From Pseudonocardia bannensis (lineage in GTDB: Bacteria; Actinomycetota; Actinomycetes; Mycobacteriales; Pseudonocardiaceae): DNA of 32,083 bases. Below the pieces are notes generated by a model that was not told where the DNA came from, ran no database searches, and worked only from the letters and a program-made list of their open reading frames with translations. Of this stretch, positions 13,534-22,027 are shown piece after piece; within the stretch, counting starts at the first letter, position 1, and each line of letters begins with the position of its first letter. The stretch is from NCBI RefSeq assembly GCF_012911875.1, contig NZ_JAAXKZ010000064.1:1-32083 (forward strand), read 5' to 3'. The translations under genes and the position numbers were made by a program.

Positions 13534-14829
13534 CTCTGTTCGCAAGGCCCGCACCCATCCGATCGGGTTCCATCCGCCCGCCCCGCAGCGACGCAGCAGG
13601 AGCGCCCCGACGACGAGCACCGACACGACCGTGACCGCTCCGCCCACCACCAGCGGCGCCCGACCGCCCAGCCGCTCCGCCAGCACGCCCAGCAGCGGCG
13701 CGCCCAGCGGCGTGCTGCCCAGGAACAGCAGGATGTACAGGCCCATCACCCGCCCGCGCATCGTCGGATCGACGGACAGCTGCACGGTCGCGTTCGCCGC
13801 GGTGGTGAACGTCAGCGCCGCGACCCCCACCGGTACGAGGGCGATTCCCGCGGCGAGGTAGGTCGGCATCAGGCCGGCCGCGGTCACCAGCACCCCGAAG
13901 ACGAGCCCGGACCCCACCACCAGCCGCAGCCGGGGCCGTCCGGCGCGGCGTGCCGCGAGCGTCGCACCGATGACGGAGCCGACCGCCAGCAGCGTGGTGA
14001 GCAACCCGTACGCCTCGGCTCCGCGGCCGAAGACGTTGCGCGCCAGCAGCGCCAGCGTCATGTAGAAGTTGATCCCGAAGGTGGAGACGAGGAAGACCAG
14101 CGTGAGCACGGCGACGAGATCCGGGCGGCCCCGCACGTAGCGCAGCCCCTCCCGGAGCTGCCCGGACCCTCGCGGCACGCGCTCGCTGCGGAACAGGCCC
14201 GCCTGGTTCATCAGCAGCAGGCCGGCGACCACCCCGACGAAGCTCGCCGCGTTGATCAGGAAGACCCAGCCGGTGCCGACGGCCACGATCAGCAGCCCGG
14301 CCACCGACGGCCCGACGATCCGGGCCAGGTTGAACGTCAGCGAGTTCAGGGCCACCGCATTGCCGACCTGTCCGGGCCCGACCAGTTCCGAGACGAAGGC
14401 CTGACGCACCGGCACGTCCAGCGCGGAGAAGCAGCCGAGCAGCAGGCACAGCAGGTACACCTGCCAGAGCGTGACCACACCCGAGACGTCGGCCAGCCCG
14501 AGCACGAGCGCGCACAGGCCCATCGCGACCTGGACCGCGATCAGCATCCGCCGCTTGTCCACCCGGTCGGCGAGCACGCCGCCCCACAGCGAGAGCGCGA
14601 GCGTCGGGGAGAACTGCAGCGCGGCGGCGATGCCGAGCGCGGTCGCGCTGCCGCCCGACAGGTCCAGCACCAGCCAGTCCTGGGCGACCCGCTGCATCCA
14701 GGTCCCGATCAGCGACACCACCTGGCCACCGGCGAACAGCCGGTAGTTCGGCACCCGCAGCGAGGCGAACACGCCCCCGGGGGCGGGCGCGGACGACGAG
14801 CCGGTCGGGGAGTCGAGAACGGCGCTCAC
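13525..14829 (-). CDS. MFS exporter, EntS-like
   Basis: 434 residues from a GTG start. About twelve helices. LRVPNYRLFAGGQVVSLIGT begins helix 1 and ADRVDKRRMLIAVQVAMG is the MFS loop 2-3 signature. LDVPVRQAFVSELVG and LNSLTFNLARIVGPSVAGLL are typical of the EntS/DHA3 group that exports siderophores, macrolides and similar compounds. Substrate unknown. The GTG has no Shine-Dalgarno; the sequence before it is an AT-rich dyad, so a leaderless transcript with an operator over the promoter is likely. It follows the NCS2 permease gene on the same strand by 43 bp. Nearby iron-box relics raise, but do not prove, a siderophore link. Confidence 0.9.
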   Translation of the reverse strand: MSAVLDSPTGSSSAPAPGGVFASLRVPNYRLFAGGQVVSLIGTWMQRVAQDWLVLDLSGGSATALGIAAALQFSPTLALSLWGGVLADRVDKRRMLIAVQVAMGLCALVLGLADVSGVVTLWQVYLLCLLLGCFSALDVPVRQAFVSELVGPGQVGNAVALNSLTFNLARIVGPSVAGLLIVAVGTGWVFLINAASFVGVVAGLLLMNQAGLFRSERVPRGSGQLREGLRYVRGRPDLVAVLTLVFLVSTFGINFYMTLALLARNVFGRGAEAYGLLTTLLAVGSVIGATLAARRAGRPRLRLVVGSGLVFGVLVTAAGLMPTYLAAGIALVPVGVAALTFTTAANATVQLSVDPTMRGRVMGLYILLFLGSTPLGAPLLGVLAERLGGRAPLVVGGAVTVVSVLVVGALLLRRCGAGGWNPIGWVRALRTEQG

Positions 14830-14834
14830 AATTT

Positions 14835-14852
14835 AGTTAGCTTACAGCAACT
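14835..14852 (-). promoter_or_regulatory. Imperfect dyad operator before the MFS gene
   Basis: AGTTAGCTTACAGCAACT is an imperfect inverted repeat (AGTT-A-GCT, spacer, AGC-AACT) set in the only AT-rich patch of the area, 6 bases before the MFS start codon. It resembles MarR-family operators and could overlap the promoter. No MarR gene is in the window. Confidence 0.45.
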
Positions 14853-14872
14853 ACACCCGGCGGACCCCCTCG

Positions 14873-16351
14873 TCAGCCGAGCAGCAGCTTCAGCGGGCCG
14901 ATCGCGAAGTACCCGACGAACGCTACCGCGACCACCCACATCAGCGGGTGCACGGCGTGCCGCCGGCCGGTCGCGACCGCGAGAAGCACGTAGCTGATGA
15001 ACCCGGCGCCGATCCCGTTCGCGATCGAGTAGGTGAACGGCATGACCACGATCGTCAGGAACGCCGGCAGCGCGATCCGGAAGTCGGTGAAGTCGATCTC
15101 GGCGATCTGCCGCATCATCAGCGCCCCGACGATCACCAGGGCCGGTGCCGCCGCTTCGATCGGGACCACCAGGTAGAGCGGGGTGAAGAACATCGCAGCC
15201 AGGAACAGCAGACCGGTGACGACGTTGGCGAGCCCCGTGCGGGCGCCCTCGGCGATGCCCGCCGCCGACTCGACGTACACCGTGTTCGACGAGCTGGACG
15301 CGGCGCCGCCGACCACCGCGCCGGCACCCTCGACCATCAGCGCCCGCCCCACCTTCGGCAGCTGACCGTCGGGACCGATCAGGCCCGCCTGCTTGCCCAG
15401 CCCCGTCATCGTGCCCATCGCGTCGAAGAAGTTCGCGAGGACGAGCGTGAAGATCAGCAGCGCGACGGTGATGAAGTCCAGGCGCGCGAAGGCGCCGAAG
15501 GAGAAGTCCCCGACCAGGGACAGGTCGGGCAAGCCGACGATGCTGTCGGGCAGGGCCGGGACGCTCAGCGACCAGCCCTTGGGGTTCGTCCCGGCGGACG
15601 GTCCGACCTGCGCGATCGCCTCCACCACGATGGCGATCGCGGTGGTGGTCACCACGCCGATCAGGATGCCGGCCCGCACGCCGCGGGCCACGAGGATCCC
15701 GGTGATGAGCAGGCCCACTGCGAACACGGCCGTCGGCCACGACGCGATCGAGCCGCCGATGCCCAGCCCGACCGGCACCGTCGTGTTCGCCGCGTCGGGG
15801 AGGCGCCGGACGAGTCCGGAGTCCACGAATCCGATGAAGGCGATGAACAGTCCGATCCCGACCGCGATCGCCGCCTTGAGCTCCGGCGGGACGGCGTTGA
15901 ACACGGCGGTACGGAAACCCGTCGCCACCAGCAGCATGATGATCAGACCGTCGATCACCACCAGGCCCATCGCCTCGGGCCACGTCATCAGCGGCGCGAA
16001 GGTCACCGCGACCAGCGTGTTGATCCCGAGGCCGGTGGCGATCGCGAACGGGAAGTTGGCGACCAGCCCCATCAGCAGCGTCATCACGCCGGCGACCAGC
16101 GCGGTCACCGCGGCGACCTGGGCGACGGGCAGGATGTTACCCAGCACGTCGACCTTCGCGCCCGGGCTGTCGGCGACGAAGCTGCCGAGGATCAGCGGGT
16201 TGAGCACGATGATGTAGGACATCGTCACGAAGGTGACGAGACCGCCGCGGAGCTCGCGGCCCACTGTGGACCCGCGCTCGGAGATCCTGAACAGACGCTC
16301 GAGGCGCGAGGTCCTACCGGTCGGCTGCTCGACGTCGGAGACCGGGGTCAT
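14873..16351 (-). CDS. NCS2-family purine permease (AzgA-like)
   Basis: 492 residues from ATG 16351; a GTG at 16360 is also in frame, and neither has a clear ribosome site. The N-terminus FRISERGSTVGRELRGGLVTF followed by TMSYIIVLNPLIL is diagnostic of the AzgA branch of NCS2 proton symporters for adenine, guanine and hypoxanthine. Further family marks are ATGLGINTLVAVTF, GLFIAFIGFVDSGLV, FFDAMGTMTGLGKQAGL and the SSSSNTVYVESAAGIAEGAR loop. Twelve or more helices fill the chain. It is divergent from the DUF2530 gene with 49 bp between, a small shared promoter region. It imports purine bases across the plasma membrane. Confidence 0.93.
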   Translation of the reverse strand: MTPVSDVEQPTGRTSRLERLFRISERGSTVGRELRGGLVTFVTMSYIIVLNPLILGSFVADSPGAKVDVLGNILPVAQVAAVTALVAGVMTLLMGLVANFPFAIATGLGINTLVAVTFAPLMTWPEAMGLVVIDGLIIMLLVATGFRTAVFNAVPPELKAAIAVGIGLFIAFIGFVDSGLVRRLPDAANTTVPVGLGIGGSIASWPTAVFAVGLLITGILVARGVRAGILIGVVTTTAIAIVVEAIAQVGPSAGTNPKGWSLSVPALPDSIVGLPDLSLVGDFSFGAFARLDFITVALLIFTLVLANFFDAMGTMTGLGKQAGLIGPDGQLPKVGRALMVEGAGAVVGGAASSSSNTVYVESAAGIAEGARTGLANVVTGLLFLAAMFFTPLYLVVPIEAAAPALVIVGALMMRQIAEIDFTDFRIALPAFLTIVVMPFTYSIANGIGAGFISYVLLAVATGRRHAVHPLMWVVAVAFVGYFAIGPLKLLLG

Positions 16352-16400
16352 GCGATTCACGCGGTCACCGTAAGCCCGAGCGAGCCCGTAGGCTGGGACT

Positions 16401-16652
16401 GTGATCGATCCGCCACCTCTGCCCCGCCGATTCGGCGAGATGAGCATGGTCGTGGCGGTGGGCACCCTGGGGTGGCTGGCCGGCGCGTCGGTGCTGCTGC
16501 TGGCGTACCTGATCGCCGGGCGCCCGCTGGACATCTGGTTCACCACGTGTGTGGCCGGCGCCGTGCTCGGGGGGATCGGCTACGGGATCTTCCGCTGGCA
16601 GCGCGCGGCGGCCCGGCGCGGGGCACGTGGTGCGCAACAGGGCCTCGACTGA
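16401..16652 (+). CDS. DUF2530 small membrane protein
   Basis: 83 residues from GTG 16401. PPPLPRRFGEMSMVVAVGT, a first helix (about 16-38), a second helix (about 48-66) and the tail RWQRAAARRGARGAQQGLD are the pattern of DUF2530, a two-helix actinobacterial membrane protein of unknown function. A TAGGCT hexamer ends seven bases before the GTG, so the mRNA may be leaderless. It is divergent from the purine permease. Confidence 0.85.
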   Translation: MIDPPPLPRRFGEMSMVVAVGTLGWLAGASVLLLAYLIAGRPLDIWFTTCVAGAVLGGIGYGIFRWQRAAARRGARGAQQGLD

Positions 16653-16761
16653 GGGCATCTCGCCTCCGGACGTCCACAACAGCGATCCACCCGTTTGTTG
16701 CCGCTGTGGGGCGCTTTAAACGACGGGGAGTCCGGGGATCGGGGAGATCCGGCGTTCTAGG

Positions 16762-17532
16762 GTGTCGGAGGTGACTTCCATCCCACCGCCCCCCATCATC
16801 GACCGACCCGTCGCCGTCGTCACCGGGGCGAGCTCCGGGATCGGCGCCGCCACCGCTCGCCGACTGGCCGACGAAGGTTTCGCCGTCGTCCTCGGCGCCC
16901 GCCGGCTGCATCGCATCACCGAACTCGCCGCCGCGATCGGCGGCACCGCGATCCGGCTGGACGTCACCGACCCCGAGTCGGTCGAGGCCTTCGCCGCCGC
17001 CGTGCCCGAGGCCAGGCTGCTGGTCAACAACGCCGGTGGGGCGAAGGGTCTGGAGCCCGTCGCGGAGGCGAACGAGGACGACTGGCGCTGGATGTACGAG
17101 GTCAACGTCCTGGGCACGCTGCGGGTCACCCAGGCCCTGCTGCCGGCGCTGCTCGCCTCCGGCGACGGGCACATCATCACCGTGACCTCGATCGCCGCGC
17201 TCGAGCCCTACGACAACGGGGCGGGCTACACCGGTGCCAAGCACGCGCAGGCCATGCTGCACCGCACGCTGCGCGGCGAACTGCTGGGCCAGCCGATCCG
17301 GCTGACCGAGGTCGCCCCGGGCATGGTGGAGACGGAGTTCTCCCTGGTCCGCTTCGGCGGCGACGCCGAGAAGGCCGGCAACGTCTATCGCGGACTGACC
17401 CCGCTGACCGGCGACGACGTGGCCGACGCCATCGCCTACGCGGCCACCCGCCCCTCCCACGTCAACATCGATCAGATCGTGCTCAAGCCACGGGCCCAGG
17501 CGTCGGCGAGCCGCGCCCACCGCGAGGGCTGA
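16762..17532 (+). CDS. SDR-family NAD(P)-dependent oxidoreductase
   Basis: 256 residues from GTG 16762. Classical short-chain dehydrogenase: cofactor loop VVTGASSGIGAATARRLAD (about 19-37), GARR after the second strand favouring NADP, LLVNNAGG (about 90), catalytic Ser143, Tyr156 and Lys160 (YTGAK), and a PGMVETEF loop. The chain resembles the YdfG group that oxidises small hydroxy acids such as serine or 3-hydroxypropionate; the substrate here is not knowable from sequence. It converges with the L,D-transpeptidase genes, the same relation as Rv0484c to Rv0483 in M. tuberculosis. A 109-bp spacer precedes it. Confidence 0.93.
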   Translation: MSEVTSIPPPPIIDRPVAVVTGASSGIGAATARRLADEGFAVVLGARRLHRITELAAAIGGTAIRLDVTDPESVEAFAAAVPEARLLVNNAGGAKGLEPVAEANEDDWRWMYEVNVLGTLRVTQALLPALLASGDGHIITVTSIAALEPYDNGAGYTGAKHAQAMLHRTLRGELLGQPIRLTEVAPGMVETEFSLVRFGGDAEKAGNVYRGLTPLTGDDVADAIAYAATRPSHVNIDQIVLKPRAQASASRAHREG

Positions 17533-17554
17533 CCCGGGCCGGCCGTCCTCACGG

Positions 17555-17788
17555 TCAGGCCGTCTCCTCCGACCGCCGGTGCTCGTCGGCGGCGTCTGCA
17601 GGGGTGTCCGATCCGGCCGCGTCGGCGACCCGTTCCTCGGAGTCGCGCAGGATCTCCGTGGCCTCGGACTCGCGTGTCTCGCGGTCCTCCCCGGCCTGCT
17701 CCACCGCACGTTCCTCGGGCAGGGGCTCCGCGCGGGTGGCGGCGCGGTCGTCGAGGTCGTCCAGGGCGGGCTCGGTGCGGTCGCTCAT
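17555..17788 (-). CDS. Small acidic hypothetical protein
   Basis: 77 residues from ATG 17788. Mostly Asp, Glu, Arg and Ala with no hydrophobic core. RAATRAEPLPEER, SEATEILRDSEERVAD and EHRRSEETA are repeated motifs that I have seen in short actinobacterial proteins placed near cell-envelope genes; no function is known. It is probably disordered. It converges with the SDR gene (22 bp apart) and lies on the strand of the following transpeptidases. No strong ribosome site is visible. Confidence 0.6.
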   Translation of the reverse strand: MSDRTEPALDDLDDRAATRAEPLPEERAVEQAGEDRETRESEATEILRDSEERVADAAGSDTPADAADEHRRSEETA

Positions 17789-17849
17789 GGGGCAGCCGTA
17801 CCCGAACCGCCGGGCCGGGAACCCCCACCGGGAGTGACCTGCGAGGCAC

Positions 17850-19019
17850 CTACAGGGCGGACAGGCCCTTCCACTGCTGCCAGGACAGCGTCCAGTCCCA
17901 GATGTCGCCGTCCTTCGCCGAGAGCGCGATCGGGGTGCCGGTGACCTCGACCGGATCGCCGTAGAGAGCGGTGTCGTAGTACGCCCGGGCGTTCTCGAGC
18001 GAGAGGTTGACGCAGCCGTGGGTCACGTTGGACGAGCCCTGAGCGCCCGACGACGCCGGGTTGGCGTGGATGAACTCGCCGTTGTTGCTGATCCGCACGG
18101 CCCACTTCTCCATCACGTCGTAGCCGTACTGCTCGCTGATCATCCGCTTGTCGGTGAACTTCTCGCTGACCACGTGGATGCCGGAGCGGGTGTTCCGGTT
18201 CGGGTCGGACCCGAGCCCGTAGCTGGCCGGGTAGCTGGCCACCTGCCGGCCGTTGCGCATCACGACCATCCGGAAGGAGTTCACGTCGGCCTTCACGATC
18301 TGCGCGCGGCCGATCGTGAACGTGCTGGTCACGTCGGCGGCACCGTACCGGCCGTCGCCGTAGGCCACCCCGTAGAGCTTCGCGGTGACGGTGACCCGGG
18401 TGTTCGGCTTCCAGTACTCCTTGGGCCGCCAGTGCACCCGGGAGCCGCCGTTCTCGTCGGGCAGCCAGCCCCATGCGCCCTCCGTGGGCACGGACGTGGT
18501 CACCGCCAGGGCGCGCTCCGCGGCGGCCCGGTCGCGGACGTGGCCGTTGAACTGGATCTGGATCGGGGCGGCGATGCCGACGGTGCGGCCGTCGCCGATG
18601 TTCAGCGTGCCCCGGACCTTCTCGCTCGGCTTCACCGTGGCGAACGATCCCTCGACCGGGACCTTGCGGCCGTCGGAGCCGGTGGCGATGCCCCGCCACG
18701 TGTAGGTCCTGTCGTAGCCCAGCGACTCGCTCGCCGTCCACGTCGTCCGGTCGGCGTTCAGCGCGCCCGACACTCGCGCTCCGGCTTCGTTGAGCAGATC
18801 GACCGTGTCGAGGGTGCCGTCGGCGACGGTCACGGCGACCGGTGCGGCGGGGTTGACCCCCCCGGCGCCCGCCGCGGGCTCGTAACGCACCGTGGCCTTC
18901 GGTGCGAGCAGCGTGGGCGTCGCGGCGTCCCCGCCGATGCGGCCCGCAGCCGTCGCCACGGTCATCAGGCCGGCCAGTCCGACCGTCACGACGGCCAGGA
19001 CCAGCAGAAGTCGTCGCAT
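17850..19019 (-). CDS. L,D-transpeptidase (YkuD) with Ig-like domains, copy A
   Basis: 389 residues from ATG 19019, preceded closely by GGGGAGAGGA; an upstream in-frame start at 19049 has no site. A signal peptide or anchor (residues 1-27) is followed by two Ig-like regions (about 40-250), then the YkuD domain. The latter has SGIHVVSEKF and THGCVNLSLENA with catalytic Cys at about residue 336. The C-terminus DWTLSWQQWKGLSAL is the Trp-rich tail of the actinobacterial Ldt group. The enzyme makes 3-3 cross-links in peptidoglycan outside the membrane and is usually carbapenem-sensitive. It is the downstream gene of a tandem pair with the paralogue at 19114-20256. Confidence 0.93.
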   Translation of the reverse strand: MRRLLLVLAVVTVGLAGLMTVATAAGRIGGDAATPTLLAPKATVRYEPAAGAGGVNPAAPVAVTVADGTLDTVDLLNEAGARVSGALNADRTTWTASESLGYDRTYTWRGIATGSDGRKVPVEGSFATVKPSEKVRGTLNIGDGRTVGIAAPIQIQFNGHVRDRAAAERALAVTTSVPTEGAWGWLPDENGGSRVHWRPKEYWKPNTRVTVTAKLYGVAYGDGRYGAADVTSTFTIGRAQIVKADVNSFRMVVMRNGRQVASYPASYGLGSDPNRNTRSGIHVVSEKFTDKRMISEQYGYDVMEKWAVRISNNGEFIHANPASSGAQGSSNVTHGCVNLSLENARAYYDTALYGDPVEVTGTPIALSAKDGDIWDWTLSWQQWKGLSAL

Positions 19020-19113
19020 TCCTCTCCCCCGAGCGAGCCCCGCTCCCACCCTGGTGGACGCGGCGGCCGCGCGTCAGTCGCCCCGCCCGGGCGCGATGGT
19101 GGACTCGAGAAGG

Positions 19114-20256
19114 TTACGCCGAAAGCGCCGAGAGTCGCTTCCATTGCTCCCAGGACAGGGTCCAGTCCCAGAAGTCGCCGTCGCGTTCGGCGAGCTGGAC
19201 CGAGGAGCCCCTCACCTCGACGGGGTCGCCGTAGAGCGCGGTGTGGTAGTAGGCCTCGGCGTCGGCGGGCGCCAGGTTGATGCATCCGTGGGTGACGTTC
19301 TCCTTGCCCTGCGCGCCGAGGGTGTCGGTGCTCGCGTGCACGAACTCACCGTTGTTGCTGATCCGCACCGCCCAGTCCTGGACCGCGTCGTAGCCGTAGC
19401 GCTCACTCACCATGCGCTTCTCGGTGAACTTCTCGGTGACGACGTGGATGCCCGAGCGGGTGACCCGGCCCGGGTCGGACTCGAGCCCGTAGCTGGCCGG
19501 GTAGTCGGCGACCTGCTCGCCGTCGACCGTCACGATCATCCGGTGGGTCGCGACGTCGGCCGTCACGACCTGGGCGCGGCCGATGGTGAACGTGCTGTTC
19601 AGATCGGTCGCGCCATAGCGACCATCGCCGTAGTCGTGGCCGTAGAGCGGGGCCCGGACGGTGACGGTGGTGCCGCTGGGCCAGTACTCGCGGGGCCGCC
19701 AGTGCACCCGCGAGCCGCCGTTCTCGTCCGGCAGCCAGCCCCAGGCGCCCTCGACCGGAACCGACGTCGTCACGCTGAGCTTGCGCTCGACGGCCGCCCG
19801 GTCGGCGACGTGGCCGGTGAACTGGATCTGGACGGGGGCCGCGATGCCCACCGTCGCGCCGGGGCCGATGTTGAGGATGCCGCGCATTCGCTCCTGCGGG
19901 GTCAGGGTCGTGAACGACCCTTCGAGGGGGACCGCACGGCCGTCTGCGCCGGTGGCCGAGCCGCTCCAGGTGTAGGTGCGGCCGTAGCCGAGCGGCTCGG
20001 TGGCGCCCCACCCCGACCGGTCCTCGGTCAGCGCGCCCTGGACCTCGCGGCCCTCCGGCGTGAGCAACCGGACCGCCTCGAGCGTGCCGCCCGTGACGCT
20101 GACGCCGACGGGGTCCGCCGGGTTCGTGTCCGTGACGCCGACGCCGGGGCGGTAGGTCACCTCCGGGCCGAACAGTGCCGGGCCGGCGGTCGCCGCCGTC
20201 ATCGCGCCCGCCGACGCGATCAGCACCACGGCCAGGATCAGCAGGATCCGTCGCAT
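19114..20256 (-). CDS. L,D-transpeptidase (YkuD) with Ig-like domains, copy B
   Basis: 380 residues from ATG 20256 (MRRILLILAVVLIASAG signal or anchor), with GGGGGAGAG just ahead. It has the same domain order as copy A, with which it aligns along its whole length: YRPG.GV.NPA, EGAWGWLPDENGGSRVHWRP, RSGIHVVTEKFTEKRM, and THGCINLAPADAEAYY with Cys at about residue 325, ending DWTLSWEQWKRLSAL. The two differ mostly in the Ig-like parts. It lies between murB and copy A on the same strand; the 189-bp gap after murB probably holds a promoter for the pair. It is likely the older copy, taking the place of LprQ/Ldt5 next to murB in M. tuberculosis. Confidence 0.93.
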   Translation of the reverse strand: MRRILLILAVVLIASAGAMTAATAGPALFGPEVTYRPGVGVTDTNPADPVGVSVTGGTLEAVRLLTPEGREVQGALTEDRSGWGATEPLGYGRTYTWSGSATGADGRAVPLEGSFTTLTPQERMRGILNIGPGATVGIAAPVQIQFTGHVADRAAVERKLSVTTSVPVEGAWGWLPDENGGSRVHWRPREYWPSGTTVTVRAPLYGHDYGDGRYGATDLNSTFTIGRAQVVTADVATHRMIVTVDGEQVADYPASYGLESDPGRVTRSGIHVVTEKFTEKRMVSERYGYDAVQDWAVRISNNGEFVHASTDTLGAQGKENVTHGCINLAPADAEAYYHTALYGDPVEVRGSSVQLAERDGDFWDWTLSWEQWKRLSALSA

Positions 20257-20445
20257 TCTCTCCCCCGTACTGCCGGTCTCGTCCTGAAGGACGCATGAGG
20301 GGAGATCCGGTTGCCTCGCCTGGTTGGTCCGTTTGCGCGCGATGATCGCCCCGTATCCGGTTCAACGATGGCCACCGCATCGGGTGACGCACGTACGTGT
20401 GGTCGTGCCGGCCAACCGGGTGCAGCGAGTGACCCAGCGCAGAAC

Positions 20446-21504
20446 TCAGAGCGCGCAGCCCACGAGCACCGGCTCCGGGTGGAGCGTGACACCGAACCGG
20501 TCGCGCACCCCGGACCGCACCTCCGCCGCCAGTTCGAGCAGGTCGGCGGTCGTGCCGTCACCGCGGTTGGTGAGCGCGAGGACGTGCTTGGTGGACAGCC
20601 CGACCCGCCCGCCAGGGCCGGGATGGCCCCGGCGGAACCCGGCGTGCTCGATGAGCCAGGCCGCCGGCAGCTTGACCCGGCCGGCTCCGGCCGGCCACCG
20701 GGGCAGCCCCTCGACGCCCGGGACCTCGGCCTCCGGCAGCACCGGGTTGGTGAAGAACGACCCCGCGCTCCACGTGTCGTGGTCGACGGCCTCGAGCACC
20801 ATGCCCTTGCCCCGGCGCAGCCCCAGCACGGCCTCGCGGGCCGCGGCCGCCGGGACCCGGGCACCGGGCTCGACGCCGAGGGCCCGGGCGAGCTCGGGGT
20901 AGCGGATCGGGGCGCTGTCGGCGCCCCCGGGCAGGGCGAAACGCACCCGCAGCACGATCGCGTGGTCGCGGCCCTTGAGGATGCTCGTGCGGTAGCCCAG
21001 GCCGAGTTCGGCGGCCGGCACGTGCGACCGGACCGTGCCCGTCCGCCGGTCGTACAGGTCCACGTCGACGAGCAGTTCGGCGATCTCCACGCCGTAGGCC
21101 CCCACGTTCTGCACGGGGGTGGCCCCGGTGCGGCCCGGAATCCCGGACAGGCACTCCAGCCCGCCGAGACCGTCCGCCACGGTGGACGCGACGACGCCGT
21201 CCCAGTCCTCCCCCGCCTCGACGGTGAGCAGCACCGTCCCGTCCGGACGCCGCTCGGTGCGCTGTCCGCTGCTGGTCACCCGCACGACGGTGCCGGGGAA
21301 ACCGGCGTCGGCCAGCACCACGTTGGATCCGCCACCGAGCAACAGCACGGGCTCGCCCGCGGCGTCGGCGGCACGCATCGCGTCGACCACGGCGGCGGCC
21401 GAGTCGGCCTCGACGAGCCGGTCCGCCGGCCCACCGAGGCGCAGCGTCGTGTGCGGAGCGAGCGGAGCGGCCACGATCGGTGGAGGGGTACGCACGACCG
21501 GCAA
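20446..21504 (-). CDS. murB: UDP-N-acetylenolpyruvoylglucosamine reductase
   Basis: 352 residues. I prefer TTG 21504 because GGAGG precedes it by six bases; GTG 21495 (three codons in) is the fallback. MurB reduces the enolpyruvyl group to lactyl with FAD and NADPH, making UDP-MurNAc in the cytoplasm. Seen: HTTLRLGGPADRLVE, the FAD loop LLLGGGSNVVLAD, GLECLSGIPGRTGATPVQN (with the catalytic Arg), GAYGVEI, WSAGSFFTNPVLP (the general-acid Ser) and the terminal HPEPVLVG (the catalytic Glu). Length is normal for actinobacteria. It is divergent from the DUF2505 gene with about 15 bp between starts, so the two share a very short promoter region. It leads the wall-building group with two L,D-transpeptidases. 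Confidence 0.96.
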   Translation of the reverse strand: MPVVRTPPPIVAAPLAPHTTLRLGGPADRLVEADSAAAVVDAMRAADAAGEPVLLLGGGSNVVLADAGFPGTVVRVTSSGQRTERRPDGTVLLTVEAGEDWDGVVASTVADGLGGLECLSGIPGRTGATPVQNVGAYGVEIAELLVDVDLYDRRTGTVRSHVPAAELGLGYRTSILKGRDHAIVLRVRFALPGGADSAPIRYPELARALGVEPGARVPAAAAREAVLGLRRGKGMVLEAVDHDTWSAGSFFTNPVLPEAEVPGVEGLPRWPAGAGRVKLPAAWLIEHAGFRRGHPGPGGRVGLSTKHVLALTNRGDGTTADLLELAAEVRSGVRDRFGVTLHPEPVLVGCAL

Positions 21505-21519
21505 CGGTAGCCTCCGCCC

Positions 21520-22026
21520 ATGGCGCGCTCGATCGACTACCGGTCCACCTCGCTGCATCCGGCGGACGAGGTCTACGCGACGATGGTGGATCCCGACTAC
21601 CTGCAGGCCCGGCTGGAGCGCCTCGGCGGCCCTGGGGCCGCCCTGCTGGAGCACTCCGCCGACGTGCACGGTGCCCGCTACCGGCTCCGGCACGGCCTCG
21701 ACGCCGAGCACCTGCCGGCGATCGTGCAGAAGGTCCTGACCGGCGACATCGTCATCGAGCGTTCGGAGAGCTGGACGCGCCGCGGCGAGGGGCACTACGA
21801 CGGTGAGGTGACCGTCCGGATCCCCGGCACCCCGGCCGCGGCCTCGGGCTGGATGCGGCTGGCCGACCTCAACGGGGCGGACGCCGGGAACAGCGAGCTC
21901 GTGGTGCACGCCGACGTCACGGTCAAGGTCCCGCTGATCGGCGGCAAGATCGAGGACACGATCGCCGAGCAGGTCACGCGGCTGTTGGCCTCCGAGACCG
22001 CGTTCACCCTCGACTACCTGCGCTGA
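21520..22026 (+). CDS. DUF2505 domain protein
   Basis: 168 residues from ATG 21520. It has a START/SRPBCC-like look: SLHPADEVYATMVDPDYLQARL at the start, long central strands (SESWTRRGEGHYDGEVTVRI, ELVVHADVTVKVPLIGG) and a long C-terminal helix (KIEDTIAEQVTRLLASETAF). This is the DUF2505 family, function unknown, which in M. tuberculosis (Rv0481c) is also divergent from murB. Such folds bind hydrophobic ligands. Its stop is one base from the stop of the convergent MFS gene. Confidence 0.88.
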   Translation: MARSIDYRSTSLHPADEVYATMVDPDYLQARLERLGGPGAALLEHSADVHGARYRLRHGLDAEHLPAIVQKVLTGDIVIERSESWTRRGEGHYDGEVTVRIPGTPAAASGWMRLADLNGADAGNSELVVHADVTVKVPLIGGKIEDTIAEQVTRLLASETAFTLDYLR

Positions 22027-22027
22027 C

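Noticed and set aside
16653-16761. Hairpin ACAGCG...CGCTGT after DUF2530 as a terminator
   Set aside because: Only six paired bases around a long loop, too weak to list as a feature.
20257-20445. Cyclic-di-AMP riboswitch ahead of the L,D-transpeptidase genes
   Set aside because: Such riboswitches often precede wall-hydrolase and Ldt genes, but the conserved core could not be recognised in these 189 bases.
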